NCBI GenBank assembly: GCA_965198855.1
Contig: CBDAPZ010000002.1
Location: 992,001-1,056,000, forward strand
Source: BOG-908 sp965198855
Lineage (GTDB): Bacteria; Pseudomonadota; Alphaproteobacteria; Acetobacterales; Acetobacteraceae
Direction of reading: 5' to 3'
DNA length: 64,000 bases
Every line of letters starts with the position of its first letter. Within the stretch, counting starts at the first letter, position 1. The notes under the pieces are model-generated. The model had not been told where the DNA came from. It did not search any database and was given only the letters and a program-made list of their open reading frames with translations. Position numbers and translations under genes: made by a program. Positions 46,420-54,300 of this stretch are shown here, in pieces.

Positions 46420-47338
46420 ATGTCGGACATCATTCTCCATCACTATCCGTTCTCCCCTTTCGCCGAAAAAGCCAGATTGGCGCTTGGTTTGAAAGGAATG
46501 TCGTATCGCTCCGTCATCATCCCGGTGCAGTCACCGAAGCCGGATCTGGTGGCGCTTACCGGCGGTTATCGCAGAACGCCCGTGCTTCAGCATGGTGCGG
46601 ACATCTACTGCGACACCTTGCTGATATTGCGCGTGCTCGAACATTTGCAGCCGGCGCCGAGCCTGTTTCCGGATGGAACACTCGGCGTTGCGACCGCGGT
46701 CGGCTGGTGGGCGGAGAAATTTACCTATATGCCGGCAGTCTGCCTGGCATTCAGCCTGTTTGGTGAAACGTTCCCGGAAGGCCTGGTCGAGGAACGCTCG
46801 AAATTCTTCGACACGGATTTGAGCAAGGCAGCGACGATGCGGGAGCAGAATCTGTACCTGCAACGCCTGCACGCGCATCTCCGCTGGCTTGCCGACATGC
46901 TCGCCGATGGTCGTGCCTTTCTGCTTGGCGAACATGCGGGTGCCGCAGATCTCTCGGCCTATCATTCGATCTGGTTCATCCGGGAGAACGGCGGTGCGCC
47001 GGCCGAGGCCATGCTACCGCTGGCACCACTTCTGGGCTGGTATGATCGCGTCACGGCGCTTGGCCATGGCTCGCCCACCCGAAATATCGGGCGAGCAGGC
47101 GCGCGCGGTGGCCGAAACTGCCAGCCCTGCGCCACTGCCGCAGACCGATGCCGCTCTGCTGCCGTCAGGCTGCGCGCTGGGCGATACAGTGAGCGTTGTG
47201 GCCGATGATAGCGGACGCGACCCGGTGTGTGGTGTTCTGGTCGGGTGTTCGGCCGATTCTATCGTTGTTGCGCCGGAGGGTGCCGGAGCCATTCACGTGC
47301 ATTTTCCGCATGCTGGCTTCGATACTGCGCGCGTTTAG
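46420..47338 (+). pseudogene. Glutathione S-transferase family protein with a C-terminal frameshift
   Basis: The 5' frame from ATG 46420 encodes an N-terminal thioredoxin-fold segment (HHYPFSPFAEKARLALGLKG, then RRTPVLQHGADIYCDTLLI) and an alpha-helical GST domain to about residue 218. Near 47075-47085 one extra C in an ACCCG run appears to shift the frame. The intended tail continues as PEISGEQARAVAETASPAPL and ends FPHAGFDTARV at 47338. The five-base run where the shift occurs is a typical place for an indel error. Confidence 0.78.
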
Positions 47339-47401
47339 GAAGGCCTACGCAGGAGAAAGGAAGCGGTTCTTTTTTCGAAAAAAGAGCCAGAAGACTTTTA
47401 T
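47339..47401 (+). repeat. Interspersed hairpin repeat, copy 10
   Basis: Starts after the GST-frame TAG; a type B stem (GGTTCTTTTTTC / GAAAAAAGAGCC) follows a small insertion, then AGAAGACTTTTA. Confidence 0.65.
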
Positions 47402-47426
47402 TGTTATGCTTCACGTCGTCGGCGAG

Positions 47427-47485
47427 CTGCGACAGCGACATAAAAGTCTTTTGCTTCTTTTCTTCAGAAAATAAGGCCTTCCTTT
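47427..47485 (-). repeat. Interspersed hairpin repeat, copy 11
   Basis: Type A copy in minus orientation directly after the thiaminase gene stop, with the full GCTGCGACAGCGACAT tail. Faces copy 10 between convergent genes. Confidence 0.8.
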
Positions 47486-48661
47486 TTAATGTGTGTCGGG
47501 AAGGGACTTATCGATACGAGATGCCAGCGCGTGCAAATGCGCGTTCAACATCGGCAGTGTGACCGCGACACCTTGCTCCATGATGGCGCGGAATTGCGGA
47601 TAAAGCGGTGCTGCATGGATGATAGATGCATCTTCGAACGCGGCTTTGGTCGCTGGCAGCAGGTAGCGTGGCGGGTCGCCTTCTGCAGGGATCAGCAATG
47701 CGCGATAGGCCGGGAGCGACACGGCGTAGGCGATGAAATCGGCAGCATCGGATAGTTTCTGCCCTTGGGCATGTGCGTCGATGGCGAACATGTCCACCCA
47801 TACCGCAGGCCGGATCACGTGATCGGCGAAGGGGAAAGCGGCGACGCGCAGCTCGCCAGCGGTGACACAGTGATCCTGGTCGATGCAGCCATTCGCCGAC
47901 TCTTCCAGGACATCGTGCGTGAGTTCCGAATAGCCGACGAAGCCGTCACCTCCGCGACGGGCGAATTGGCGGGCGTAGAAACTCTCGATGCTGTCGTATC
48001 TCGCGTTGCGGCCGAACCCTGGCGGTTCCAATGAGAGCATGTCTTGCAGCCGCGTAAGAATTGCCGGATCGGCTGGCTGGGTCAGGGCCGCCGGAAGGCT
48101 TGTTTGCCAATCGCTTCTTGATAGGAGCTCGCTGAGATAAAGTTCGCCTAAGGGACCGTCGCCTTTCAGGTCCATTAAGACGCCATGCGGCCATTGCTTC
48201 AATTCGGCCAGCGAGGTGGGATTGCGTGACGCGCCCGCTCGATAGATGAGGAAGTCGGCGCACATCCAATGCGGGATGGCGACCATGTGGCCATTCAGGG
48301 TTGCGACTTGCCTGGCTTGGGTCTCGAACGCGCCGGCATTTCCGGTCAGTGATGCAGGCAAAGCGGCAAGGCGGTGCGCGTCCATAAGATCATGCAGGAA
48401 AATGCCGTCGATCTCGTGGATGTCGGCGTCTTCGTACAGGATGCCTTTGTCGGCGGGATTGGGGCTGTAATAATGTGCGTTGAAACTGACGTCGACGATC
48501 ACATCCGGATGGGATTGCTCGAAACCCTGCTTCAGGGCCAAAGCCGCTGCCGGCGCCTCCGGGATGTATGGGTAGAGCGAAACATGAAGAACACGTCGCG
48601 GCGTTTGGGCATGCGCGAGAAACGGCGCCAGCGCACATAGCAGAATCAGCAGCAAACGCAT
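47486..48661 (-). CDS. Periplasmic thiaminase I-like protein (thiamine pyridinylase)
   Basis: A 391-residue secreted protein. ATG 48661 is chosen: AAAGGAG lies 8 bases upstream and a clean signal peptide (LLLILLCALAPFLAHA) follows. The mature protein matches thiaminase I along its length: VLHVSLYPYIPEAP, DIHEIDGIFLHDLMDA, the catalytic Cys C134 in IPHWMCADFLIYRAG, the catalytic Glu E246 in GDGFVGYSELTHDV, and PRYLLPATKAAFE. Thiaminase I replaces the thiazole of thiamine with a nucleophile. With TenA and the ThiXYZ-like transporter beside it, it probably cleaves thiamine or analogues in the periplasm for precursor salvage. It could instead be a solute-binding relative of the fold. Confidence 0.78.
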   Translation of the reverse strand: MRLLLILLCALAPFLAHAQTPRRVLHVSLYPYIPEAPAAALALKQGFEQSHPDVIVDVSFNAHYYSPNPADKGILYEDADIHEIDGIFLHDLMDAHRLAALPASLTGNAGAFETQARQVATLNGHMVAIPHWMCADFLIYRAGASRNPTSLAELKQWPHGVLMDLKGDGPLGELYLSELLSRSDWQTSLPAALTQPADPAILTRLQDMLSLEPPGFGRNARYDSIESFYARQFARRGGDGFVGYSELTHDVLEESANGCIDQDHCVTAGELRVAAFPFADHVIRPAVWVDMFAIDAHAQGQKLSDAADFIAYAVSLPAYRALLIPAEGDPPRYLLPATKAAFEDASIIHAAPLYPQFRAIMEQGVAVTLPMLNAHLHALASRIDKSLPDTH

Positions 48662-48675
48662 CCCGGCGACTCCTT

Positions 48676-50970
48676 TCAAAAAGCCTGCTTGGCAGTGAAA
48701 AGCACCGCCAGGCCGCCGGAGAGATAGTAGGTTGGTGACGAGCCCGCGATGAGGGTGCCGTAGCGGCCGATGGTGTCGTGGGCGTTCAGCGTTGGATTTG
48801 CGACGCCGGAGAGATAGGTGTTGTCGGTGATGTTGATGATGTTGAGCTTTACTTCCGGGCGGGCTTTCAGGCCGATTTTTGGGAGGCGGTAGCCGGCTCC
48901 GACATCCATTGTTGCGTAGCCCGGGATGCTTTCGTCGTTCGTGAAGGTGGAAAATTGCTTGTCGACGTATTTGACGCCGAGGTTGGCGAAGATGGTGCCG
49001 TCGTCATAGGCGATGCCGAGACCGGCCTGAACACGCGGGCTGCGGATGGCGGTCTTGCCTTTGGTCGGGAGGGTATCGGAATCGGCGGGCAAGTCGTTGT
49101 CGATGGTGGCGTTGAGGTATTCGAACGAGACATAGGGGCTGACATGGTGCCAGGGGTGCGTGCCGAGTTCTGCGTCGATGCCGCGGGAGGTTTGGCCGCC
49201 GGCGTTGATCGATTCGGGGATGCGGAGATTGCTGGCGAGGGTGGCGATCTGGCGATCTGTAAAGTTGTAGTTGAAGAGGGTGAGGGAGGCGGTGATCAGG
49301 GCATCGGTGTAGCGGTAGCCTAGTTCTTCGGAGATGGAGTATTCGGGTTTTAGGTTTGTGTTCGCCAGCGCATAAGGCGTGCTGCCGTAATAGTCGGTGA
49401 AGAAGGTGGCTTCCGAGGGGGTGCGGAAGTTTGTCGTGGCGCTGAAGAACACCTGGTTTTTGGGGTCGATCTGGTAGCGGGCGGCGAGGCGGGGCAGGGG
49501 TTCGGCGTTGTTGATGTTGGCGTGGTATTGCGGGCCCGGGAGGCCGTTGGTGCCGTCGCGGGAGACCATGGCTTCCTTGAAGCCGATCTCGAATGTCAGT
49601 CTGTCGTGTAGAAGATGCAGGATGTCGGCGGCGAAAAGCTCGTTGGTTTGGGTGATGACGTGGTCTTCGCCGGCGAGGAAAATGCGGCCGGTGGGGAGGC
49701 GGATGAGGCCGGCGTTGGTGTCGGCCCAGATATCGCCGGGAACGCCGGTGGAGCTGAGGCCGGTGTAGGATTGGGTGTCGGTCTCGTCGGAGTAGTCGTA
49801 CCAGTCGCCGAGAATAATGCTGTTGTGACCTGTGGTGTAGGTGAATTTGGTGATCAGGCCGGTGCGGTATTGCAGGTCGGTGTAGTTGGCCTGCACGGCG
49901 CCGCCGGTGGCGGCATAGTTGGGGATGGAGAGGGTGTAGGGGCCGGCGGTGCCTTCGTAATTGTCGGTCTCGGTCAGGTCCGCGCCGTAGGGGGAGTTGC
50001 CGTAGCCGTATTGCCAGTAGGGGGTGACGTTGAGGGTGAGGTGGTCGGTGAGGGTGAGGCGGGACGGGGCGCTCATGTAGAGGATGCGAAAGGTGCCGAT
50101 GTTGAGGCGGTAGAAGTTGGTGTCGCCGGGGGAAAAGGTGGCGTCGTAGTTGTTGTTTTTTCCGTTGAGCTGGAATTGGCCGAGGGTGGGTAGAACGTAA
50201 GACGGGGTGATGCCGTCGTGGTAGGTGCCGGTGAGGGTGACGCGATTGTTGTCGCCCCATTCGCGAACGAGTTTGTAGTCGATGTGTTGGCGTTTTACCG
50301 AACCCGGGCCGTGCCAATTATCGGAATCGGTGTGCGAGTAGGAGATGAAGGCGCGCAGGCCTGACGCGCCGATGAGGCCGCTGTCGAGGCGGATGAATTC
50401 GCGGTCGGTGTTGAAGGAGCCGTAGGAGGCGTCGATGCTGCCGCCGGGGCTGAGCGAGGGGTCGAGCATGGTGATGTTCATGAGGCCGCCGGCGGCGCTG
50501 ATGACGGGGCTGTCGAGATCGGCGGAGCCCTGGGCTAGGGAAATCTCGTCGATGTTTTCACTGTCGATGAATTGGCTGGGATAGGCGGCGTAGTAGCCGA
50601 TGTCGTTCAGCGGCATGCCTTCCAGGACGTAGCCGATTTCGTCCTGGCCGAGGCCGCGGAGATTGAGGCTGAATTGTTCGGAGAGGCCGAAAGGGTCGCT
50701 TTCGGAGACGAGGGCGCCGGGAGCGAGCTGGATATACTGGTAAGCGTTTTGCAGCGTGGATTGGGTCTGGATGTAGGCCGACGAGACGGTGCTGATTGAT
50801 TTGGCTTCGGTCTGTTTGCGGATGAGGCCGCCGCCGGCGTCGTGACGCCTGGAGCCTCGCACGATGACTTCTTCGGCGGTGGTGCGGGTGGAGGGTTTTT
50901 TTGTAGTGTCGGTTTGGGCGTGAGCGCTCAGCGTGGTGGTGAGGAGAAGGGCGAAAACGGATTTCTTCAT
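48676..50970 (-). CDS. TonB-dependent outer-membrane receptor of the thiamine/pyrimidine locus
   Basis: A 764-residue receptor. Signal peptide 1-18 (FALLLTTTLSAHA), then a TonB-box/plug region with VIVRGSRRHDAGGG and NLRGLGQDEIGYVLEGMPLND, and a 22-strand barrel ending in a C-terminal F. It sits between tenA (stop/start overlap ATGA at 50970) and the thiaminase gene, all on one transcript. Its cargo is therefore likely thiamine, a thiamine analogue or a pyrimidine, but this is inferred from context. The window also encodes ExbB, ExbD and TonB. Confidence 0.85.
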   Translation of the reverse strand: MKKSVFALLLTTTLSAHAQTDTTKKPSTRTTAEEVIVRGSRRHDAGGGLIRKQTEAKSISTVSSAYIQTQSTLQNAYQYIQLAPGALVSESDPFGLSEQFSLNLRGLGQDEIGYVLEGMPLNDIGYYAAYPSQFIDSENIDEISLAQGSADLDSPVISAAGGLMNITMLDPSLSPGGSIDASYGSFNTDREFIRLDSGLIGASGLRAFISYSHTDSDNWHGPGSVKRQHIDYKLVREWGDNNRVTLTGTYHDGITPSYVLPTLGQFQLNGKNNNYDATFSPGDTNFYRLNIGTFRILYMSAPSRLTLTDHLTLNVTPYWQYGYGNSPYGADLTETDNYEGTAGPYTLSIPNYAATGGAVQANYTDLQYRTGLITKFTYTTGHNSIILGDWYDYSDETDTQSYTGLSSTGVPGDIWADTNAGLIRLPTGRIFLAGEDHVITQTNELFAADILHLLHDRLTFEIGFKEAMVSRDGTNGLPGPQYHANINNAEPLPRLAARYQIDPKNQVFFSATTNFRTPSEATFFTDYYGSTPYALANTNLKPEYSISEELGYRYTDALITASLTLFNYNFTDRQIATLASNLRIPESINAGGQTSRGIDAELGTHPWHHVSPYVSFEYLNATIDNDLPADSDTLPTKGKTAIRSPRVQAGLGIAYDDGTIFANLGVKYVDKQFSTFTNDESIPGYATMDVGAGYRLPKIGLKARPEVKLNIINITDNTYLSGVANPTLNAHDTIGRYGTLIAGSSPTYYLSGGLAVLFTAKQAF

Positions 50971-51638
50971 GTTGAGTGGCCGGCATTCCAGAAGGCGGTT
51001 TCGAGTTGGACCGATTGGCGGAATTGCCTGAGGAGCATGGGGTAGCGGGCGGTGGCGCCGTGGGTTTCGGCGAGGGATTCGAGTTGGGCAAGGCCTTCGT
51101 GGATGAGGCTGTGGTAGGCGGGGCTCGAGTAGGTTTCTATCCAGTCTCGATATGGATGGTTTTCGAGAGGGGTATTTGCGACGAGGCGGAGGCCGATTTC
51201 GCCGTAGCCGGCGAGGCAGGGGGCGAGGGTTACGACGAGATCGAGGATGTCGCCGGATTGGGCGCGGTCAATGATGTAGCGGCTGTAGGCCAGGGTTTCG
51301 AGGGATTCTGTGGCGGTGGTGAGATCAATGCCGGCGGATTCGAGGATGGCGCGATGGAGGGCCATTTCTTCGTGGAGGAGGCCGTGCAGGATGGTTGAGG
51401 CGCTCTGCATTTGGGGGATGGTGTGGGCTTTGTAGGCGAGAAGGGCGTAGGCGCGGGCGTATTGGATGAGGTAGAAATAATCCTGCACCATCCAGTTGAG
51501 GAATTGTGTTTTTGGGAGTGTCTGGTTGGCGAGTTGCTGGACGAAGGGGTGGTTGACGTAGCTTTCCCACACGTTCTTGCAGTCGTCGCGAAGCTGCTTA
51601 TAGAGCGGCGGCAGAGCTGCCTCGAACTGCGTTATCAA
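50967..51638 (-). CDS. tenA: Aminopyrimidine aminohydrolase / thiaminase II TenA
   Basis: A 223-residue TenA with an intact active site: D53 and Y56 in VQDYFYLIQYARAY, nucleophile C141 in LAPCLAGYGEIGLRL, the YSSPAY region, and E213 in ETAFWNAG. TTG 51638 is preferred because AGAGGA lies about 6 bases upstream. An earlier TTG at 51683 would add residues from the hairpin repeat. The enzyme hydrolyses 4-amino-5-aminomethyl-2-methylpyrimidine to HMP, or thiamine, so it regenerates the pyrimidine of thiamine in the cytoplasm. It overlaps the receptor gene. Confidence 0.9.
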   Translation of the reverse strand: MITQFEAALPPLYKQLRDDCKNVWESYVNHPFVQQLANQTLPKTQFLNWMVQDYFYLIQYARAYALLAYKAHTIPQMQSASTILHGLLHEEMALHRAILESAGIDLTTATESLETLAYSRYIIDRAQSGDILDLVVTLAPCLAGYGEIGLRLVANTPLENHPYRDWIETYSSPAYHSLIHEGLAQLESLAETHGATARYPMLLRQFRQSVQLETAFWNAGHST

Positions 51639-51655
51639 ATGTAGGTCCTCTAGAA

Positions 51656-51698
51656 CGTAAAAGTTTTTTAGTTCTTTTTTCAAAAAAGAACTGCCTCC
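51656..51698 (-). repeat. Interspersed hairpin repeat, copy 12
   Basis: Type B copy in minus orientation beginning right after the permease TAA and ending just before tenA: AAGGAGGCAGTTC, stem GTTCTTTTTT/AAAAAAGAAC, TAAAAAACTTTTACG. It lies inside the thiamine operon. Confidence 0.75.
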
Positions 51699-52448
51699 TT
51701 ACGTTTCCGGCGCCCATTTGAGCGCTGTGCGCAGGAATCTGTCCACGATGACCCAGAGTGTCATTGTCATGATCGCTAATATCACCACCGCGGCGAGCAT
51801 CAGATCCGTTTGGATGCGGGCATTGGCGTTGAGCATCACGTAGCCCAGGCCGGCGGAGGCGCCAACCCATTCGCCGACGATGGCGCCGATGGGGGCGATG
51901 GCGGTGGCGACGCGCAGGCCGGAGCCAAAGGCCGGAAGGGCTGCCGGAAGGCGGACGTGGCGCAGGATGGCGAAGGGGGAGGCGTTCATGGTGCGGGCGA
52001 GTTCGAGCAGGCCGGGGTCGGTACGGCGAAGGCCGTCGGAAAAAGCCGCGGTGATGGGGAAGAAGATGACGAGGATCGTCATGACGATTTTCGAGGCGAT
52101 GCCGTAGCCGAACCAGAGTACGAGGAGGGGGGCGAGCGCGAAGACAGGGATGGCTTGGGAGATGAGCAGGAGGGGAAGAAGCCAGCGCTGCATGAAGGGC
52201 GAGAAGACGATGGCGAGCGCGCTGATTGCACCTAGGAACGTGCCCAGGAGGAGGCCGAGGATGGTTTCGGCCAAGGTGGTGAGGGTGGCCCAGACGAGAA
52301 GGCTTCGTTGGTGCCAGAGGGCGGCGGCGACGGAGATCGGGTCCGGCAGGAGGTAGGCGGGGGCTGCGGTGAATTTGACAAGGAGCCACCAGGCCAGGAG
52401 GAGGGCCAGGGTGGTGGTCAGCGCGCGCGCGGTGGGGGCGAGGCTCAT
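51699..52448 (-). CDS. thiX: ABC transporter permease, ThiX-like
   Basis: A 249-residue permease with six membrane segments. The EAA loop RHVRLPAALPAFGSGLRVATAIAPIGAIVGEWVG resembles ThiX/SsuC permeases. It would move a formylaminopyrimidine or other thiamine-derived pyrimidine. The ATG overlaps the stop of the ATPase gene (ATGA). A repeat copy begins at its stop. Confidence 0.82.
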   Translation of the reverse strand: MSLAPTARALTTTLALLLAWWLLVKFTAAPAYLLPDPISVAAALWHQRSLLVWATLTTLAETILGLLLGTFLGAISALAIVFSPFMQRWLLPLLLISQAIPVFALAPLLVLWFGYGIASKIVMTILVIFFPITAAFSDGLRRTDPGLLELARTMNASPFAILRHVRLPAALPAFGSGLRVATAIAPIGAIVGEWVGASAGLGYVMLNANARIQTDLMLAAVVILAIMTMTLWVIVDRFLRTALKWAPET

Positions 52449-53173
52449 TCTGGTGCTTGGGCGCGAAGGTCGCGGAGGAGGCGAGCCTGCATGTGGAGGA
52501 GGGAGTCGTTGTCGGGGGCGCGGGGAGTTGGGCCTTCGAGCCGGATGGGTTGGGTGAGGGTGGCGGGGGCGCCGGCGAGGATGACGATTTCGGTCGCGAG
52601 CCGGCAGGCTTCGAAGGGGTCGTGGGTGATGAGGAGGACGGTGCGGCCTTTCAGGAGTTCGGCGGCGAGTTCCTGCACGCGGGCTCTCGTGATGCTGTCC
52701 AGCGCAGAGAAGGGTTCGTCCATGAGGACGATGGGGCGGTTTTCGTAGAGGGTGCGAGCGATGGCGACGCGCTGGCGCATGCCGCCGGAGAGTTCGGCGG
52801 GGAAGGCGTCGGCGCGGGTCGAGAGGCCGACGCGGGATAGGAGCTCGGTGGCGCGGCCGGGGTTGGGGCGGTCACCGCGGAGGCGGGCGCCGAGCATGAC
52901 GTTGTTAAGGACGTTGAGCCAGGGATAGAGCAGGTCCTGCTGGCCCATATAGGCGATGCGGTGGTGCAGGGGCAGGCCGTCGGTGGCGGTGACGTGGCCG
53001 GTTGTGGGGGTGGCCAGGCCAGCGGCAATTTTGAGCAGGGTGGTTTTGCCGACGCCGCTGGGGCCGAGCAGGGCGGTGAGTTCGCCGGCTTGGACGTGCC
53101 AGTTCAGATCGGAAAACACGCAGTGGCCGCCGTAATGGGAGACGAGGCCTTCGAAACGCAAACCTGGCGGCAC
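52445..53173 (-). CDS. thiZ: ABC transporter ATP-binding protein, ThiZ-like
   Basis: A 242-residue ATPase with Walker A GPSGVGKT (37-44), Q-loop region, signature LSGGM (128-132) and Walker B IVLMDEPF with E153. It fits the SsuB/ThiZ/TauB group that powers taurine, sulfonate or thiamine-precursor uptake. The start is GTG 53173; no ATG lies near. It diverges from the binding-protein gene, with 72 bases between the starts. Confidence 0.85.
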   Translation of the reverse strand: MPPGLRFEGLVSHYGGHCVFSDLNWHVQAGELTALLGPSGVGKTTLLKIAAGLATPTTGHVTATDGLPLHHRIAYMGQQDLLYPWLNVLNNVMLGARLRGDRPNPGRATELLSRVGLSTRADAFPAELSGGMRQRVAIARTLYENRPIVLMDEPFSALDSITRARVQELAAELLKGRTVLLITHDPFEACRLATEIVILAGAPATLTQPIRLEGPTPRAPDNDSLLHMQARLLRDLRAQAPE

Positions 53174-53245
53174 GCGGTTGCTCCCATGGTCCGGTTGCAG
53201 GCATCAACACGGACTGGACGGCGGGTGCAAGCGAGGAGGCTGGTT

Positions 53246-54196
53246 ATGGTGAGGCGGCGACCCTTGCTGGGTGTGGCGGCTGCGAGCCTGGTTCTGGGCG
53301 TGCGTGCGCGGGCAGCGTCGGACAAGATCACGCTGGTGCTGGATTGGCTGCTCAATGCTAATCATGCGGCGCTGTTCGCGGCGGAGCAGAGTGGCGCGTT
53401 TGCGCGGGCCGGGCTGGAGGTGACGCTGATCGCACCATCGGATCCGGATTCGCCGGCGCGGCTGCTGGCGGCGGGGCAGGCGGATCTGGCGATCGGGTAT
53501 GGCACGCAGATCAACATGATCGCTGCGGCGGGGCTGCCTTTGCTGCGGATCGCGACGCTGATCGATCGGCCGTTGAATACGGTGATGGCGCTGGAGGGGG
53601 GCGGCATACGCAGCTTGGCGGATCTGCGCGGGAAGACGGTGGGCGTTTCGGTGAGCGGGGTGGAAGATGCCATTCTGGGAGCGATGCTGGGCTCGGCGGG
53701 AGTGAAGATCGGCGAGGTGACGGTCGTAAAAGTGAATTTCAACATGGTGACGGCGCTGATGTCGGGGCGGCTGGATGCGGCGATCGGGGCGTATCGCAAT
53801 GCCGAGGTGCTGCAGGTGGCGAGTTTGGCGCGCAAGCCGGTGGTATTTTTGCCGGAGGAACATGGCGTGCCGGCGTATGACGAGCTGATTGTGCTGGCGC
53901 GTAGAGGGGACCGGGATGATCCAAGGTATCGGCGATTCGTGGGAGCGCTTCAGGAAGGGACCGGGGCGTTGATGAAGGATCCGGAGGCGATGTGGCGCGC
54001 ATTTGCGGCGGCGCATTCGGAACTCGATACGCCGTTGAACAAGGCATGCTGGGACGCGACGCTGCCGGCCATGGCGCGTGATCCCGGCCGGCTGGACAAG
54101 GAGCGCTATCTGGCATTCGAGAAGTTTGCCCTCGCAAGCGGGATCATTCCAAAGCTGATGCCACTGGACATGTTCGCCGCGCAAATCGTCGCGTGA
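53246..54196 (+). CDS. thiY: ThiY-like (NMT1/THI5 family) ABC substrate-binding protein
   Basis: A 316-residue secreted protein. ATG 53246 is chosen because GAGGAGG lies 6 bases upstream and a signal peptide follows. The mature start is LDWLLNANHAALFAAEQSGAFARAGLEVTLI, the NMT1/ThiY pattern of pyrimidine-binding proteins. It probably binds formylaminopyrimidine or another product of thiamine cleavage and delivers it to the ThiX/ThiZ pair encoded divergently. No TPP riboswitch is visible in the 72-base divergent gap. Confidence 0.8.
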   Translation: MVRRRPLLGVAAASLVLGVRARAASDKITLVLDWLLNANHAALFAAEQSGAFARAGLEVTLIAPSDPDSPARLLAAGQADLAIGYGTQINMIAAAGLPLLRIATLIDRPLNTVMALEGGGIRSLADLRGKTVGVSVSGVEDAILGAMLGSAGVKIGEVTVVKVNFNMVTALMSGRLDAAIGAYRNAEVLQVASLARKPVVFLPEEHGVPAYDELIVLARRGDRDDPRYRRFVGALQEGTGALMKDPEAMWRAFAAAHSELDTPLNKACWDATLPAMARDPGRLDKERYLAFEKFALASGIIPKLMPLDMFAAQIVA

Positions 54197-54209
54197 GGGC
54201 AGGCAAGGA

Positions 54210-54246
54210 CATAAGAGTTTTTTGCTTCTTTTTTGCAAAAAAGAAG
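54210..54246 (-). repeat. Interspersed hairpin repeat, copy 13
   Basis: Minus-orientation copy just after the ThiY-like stop: AAGAGTTTTTTGCTTCTTT and TTGCAAAAAAGAAG, a near-perfect stem. Confidence 0.65.
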
Positions 54247-54300
54247 AATCTTTTTTTCCAAAGACAAGAAGCGAAAGACTGTTACGTCGCTGTCGCGGCT
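54247..54300 (+). repeat. Interspersed hairpin repeat, copy 14 (degenerate)
   Basis: Degenerate plus-orientation copy retaining GAAGCGAAAGACTGTTACG and the TCGCTGTCGCGG tail. Its tail supplies the last codons (about AATAT) and the TAA of the Sel1-repeat gene read on the minus strand. Confidence 0.6.

Noticed and set aside
47486..48661. Ordinary sugar-binding protein instead of thiaminase I
   Set aside because: The fold is shared, but the catalytic Cys and Glu contexts and the LYPYIP and RYLLPA segments match thiaminase I, and the neighbours are thiamine-related. The alternative is kept as a caveat.
51639..51683. TTG 51683 as the start of TenA
   Set aside because: It would translate the hairpin repeat; TTG 51638 has AGAGGA and gives a normal-length TenA.
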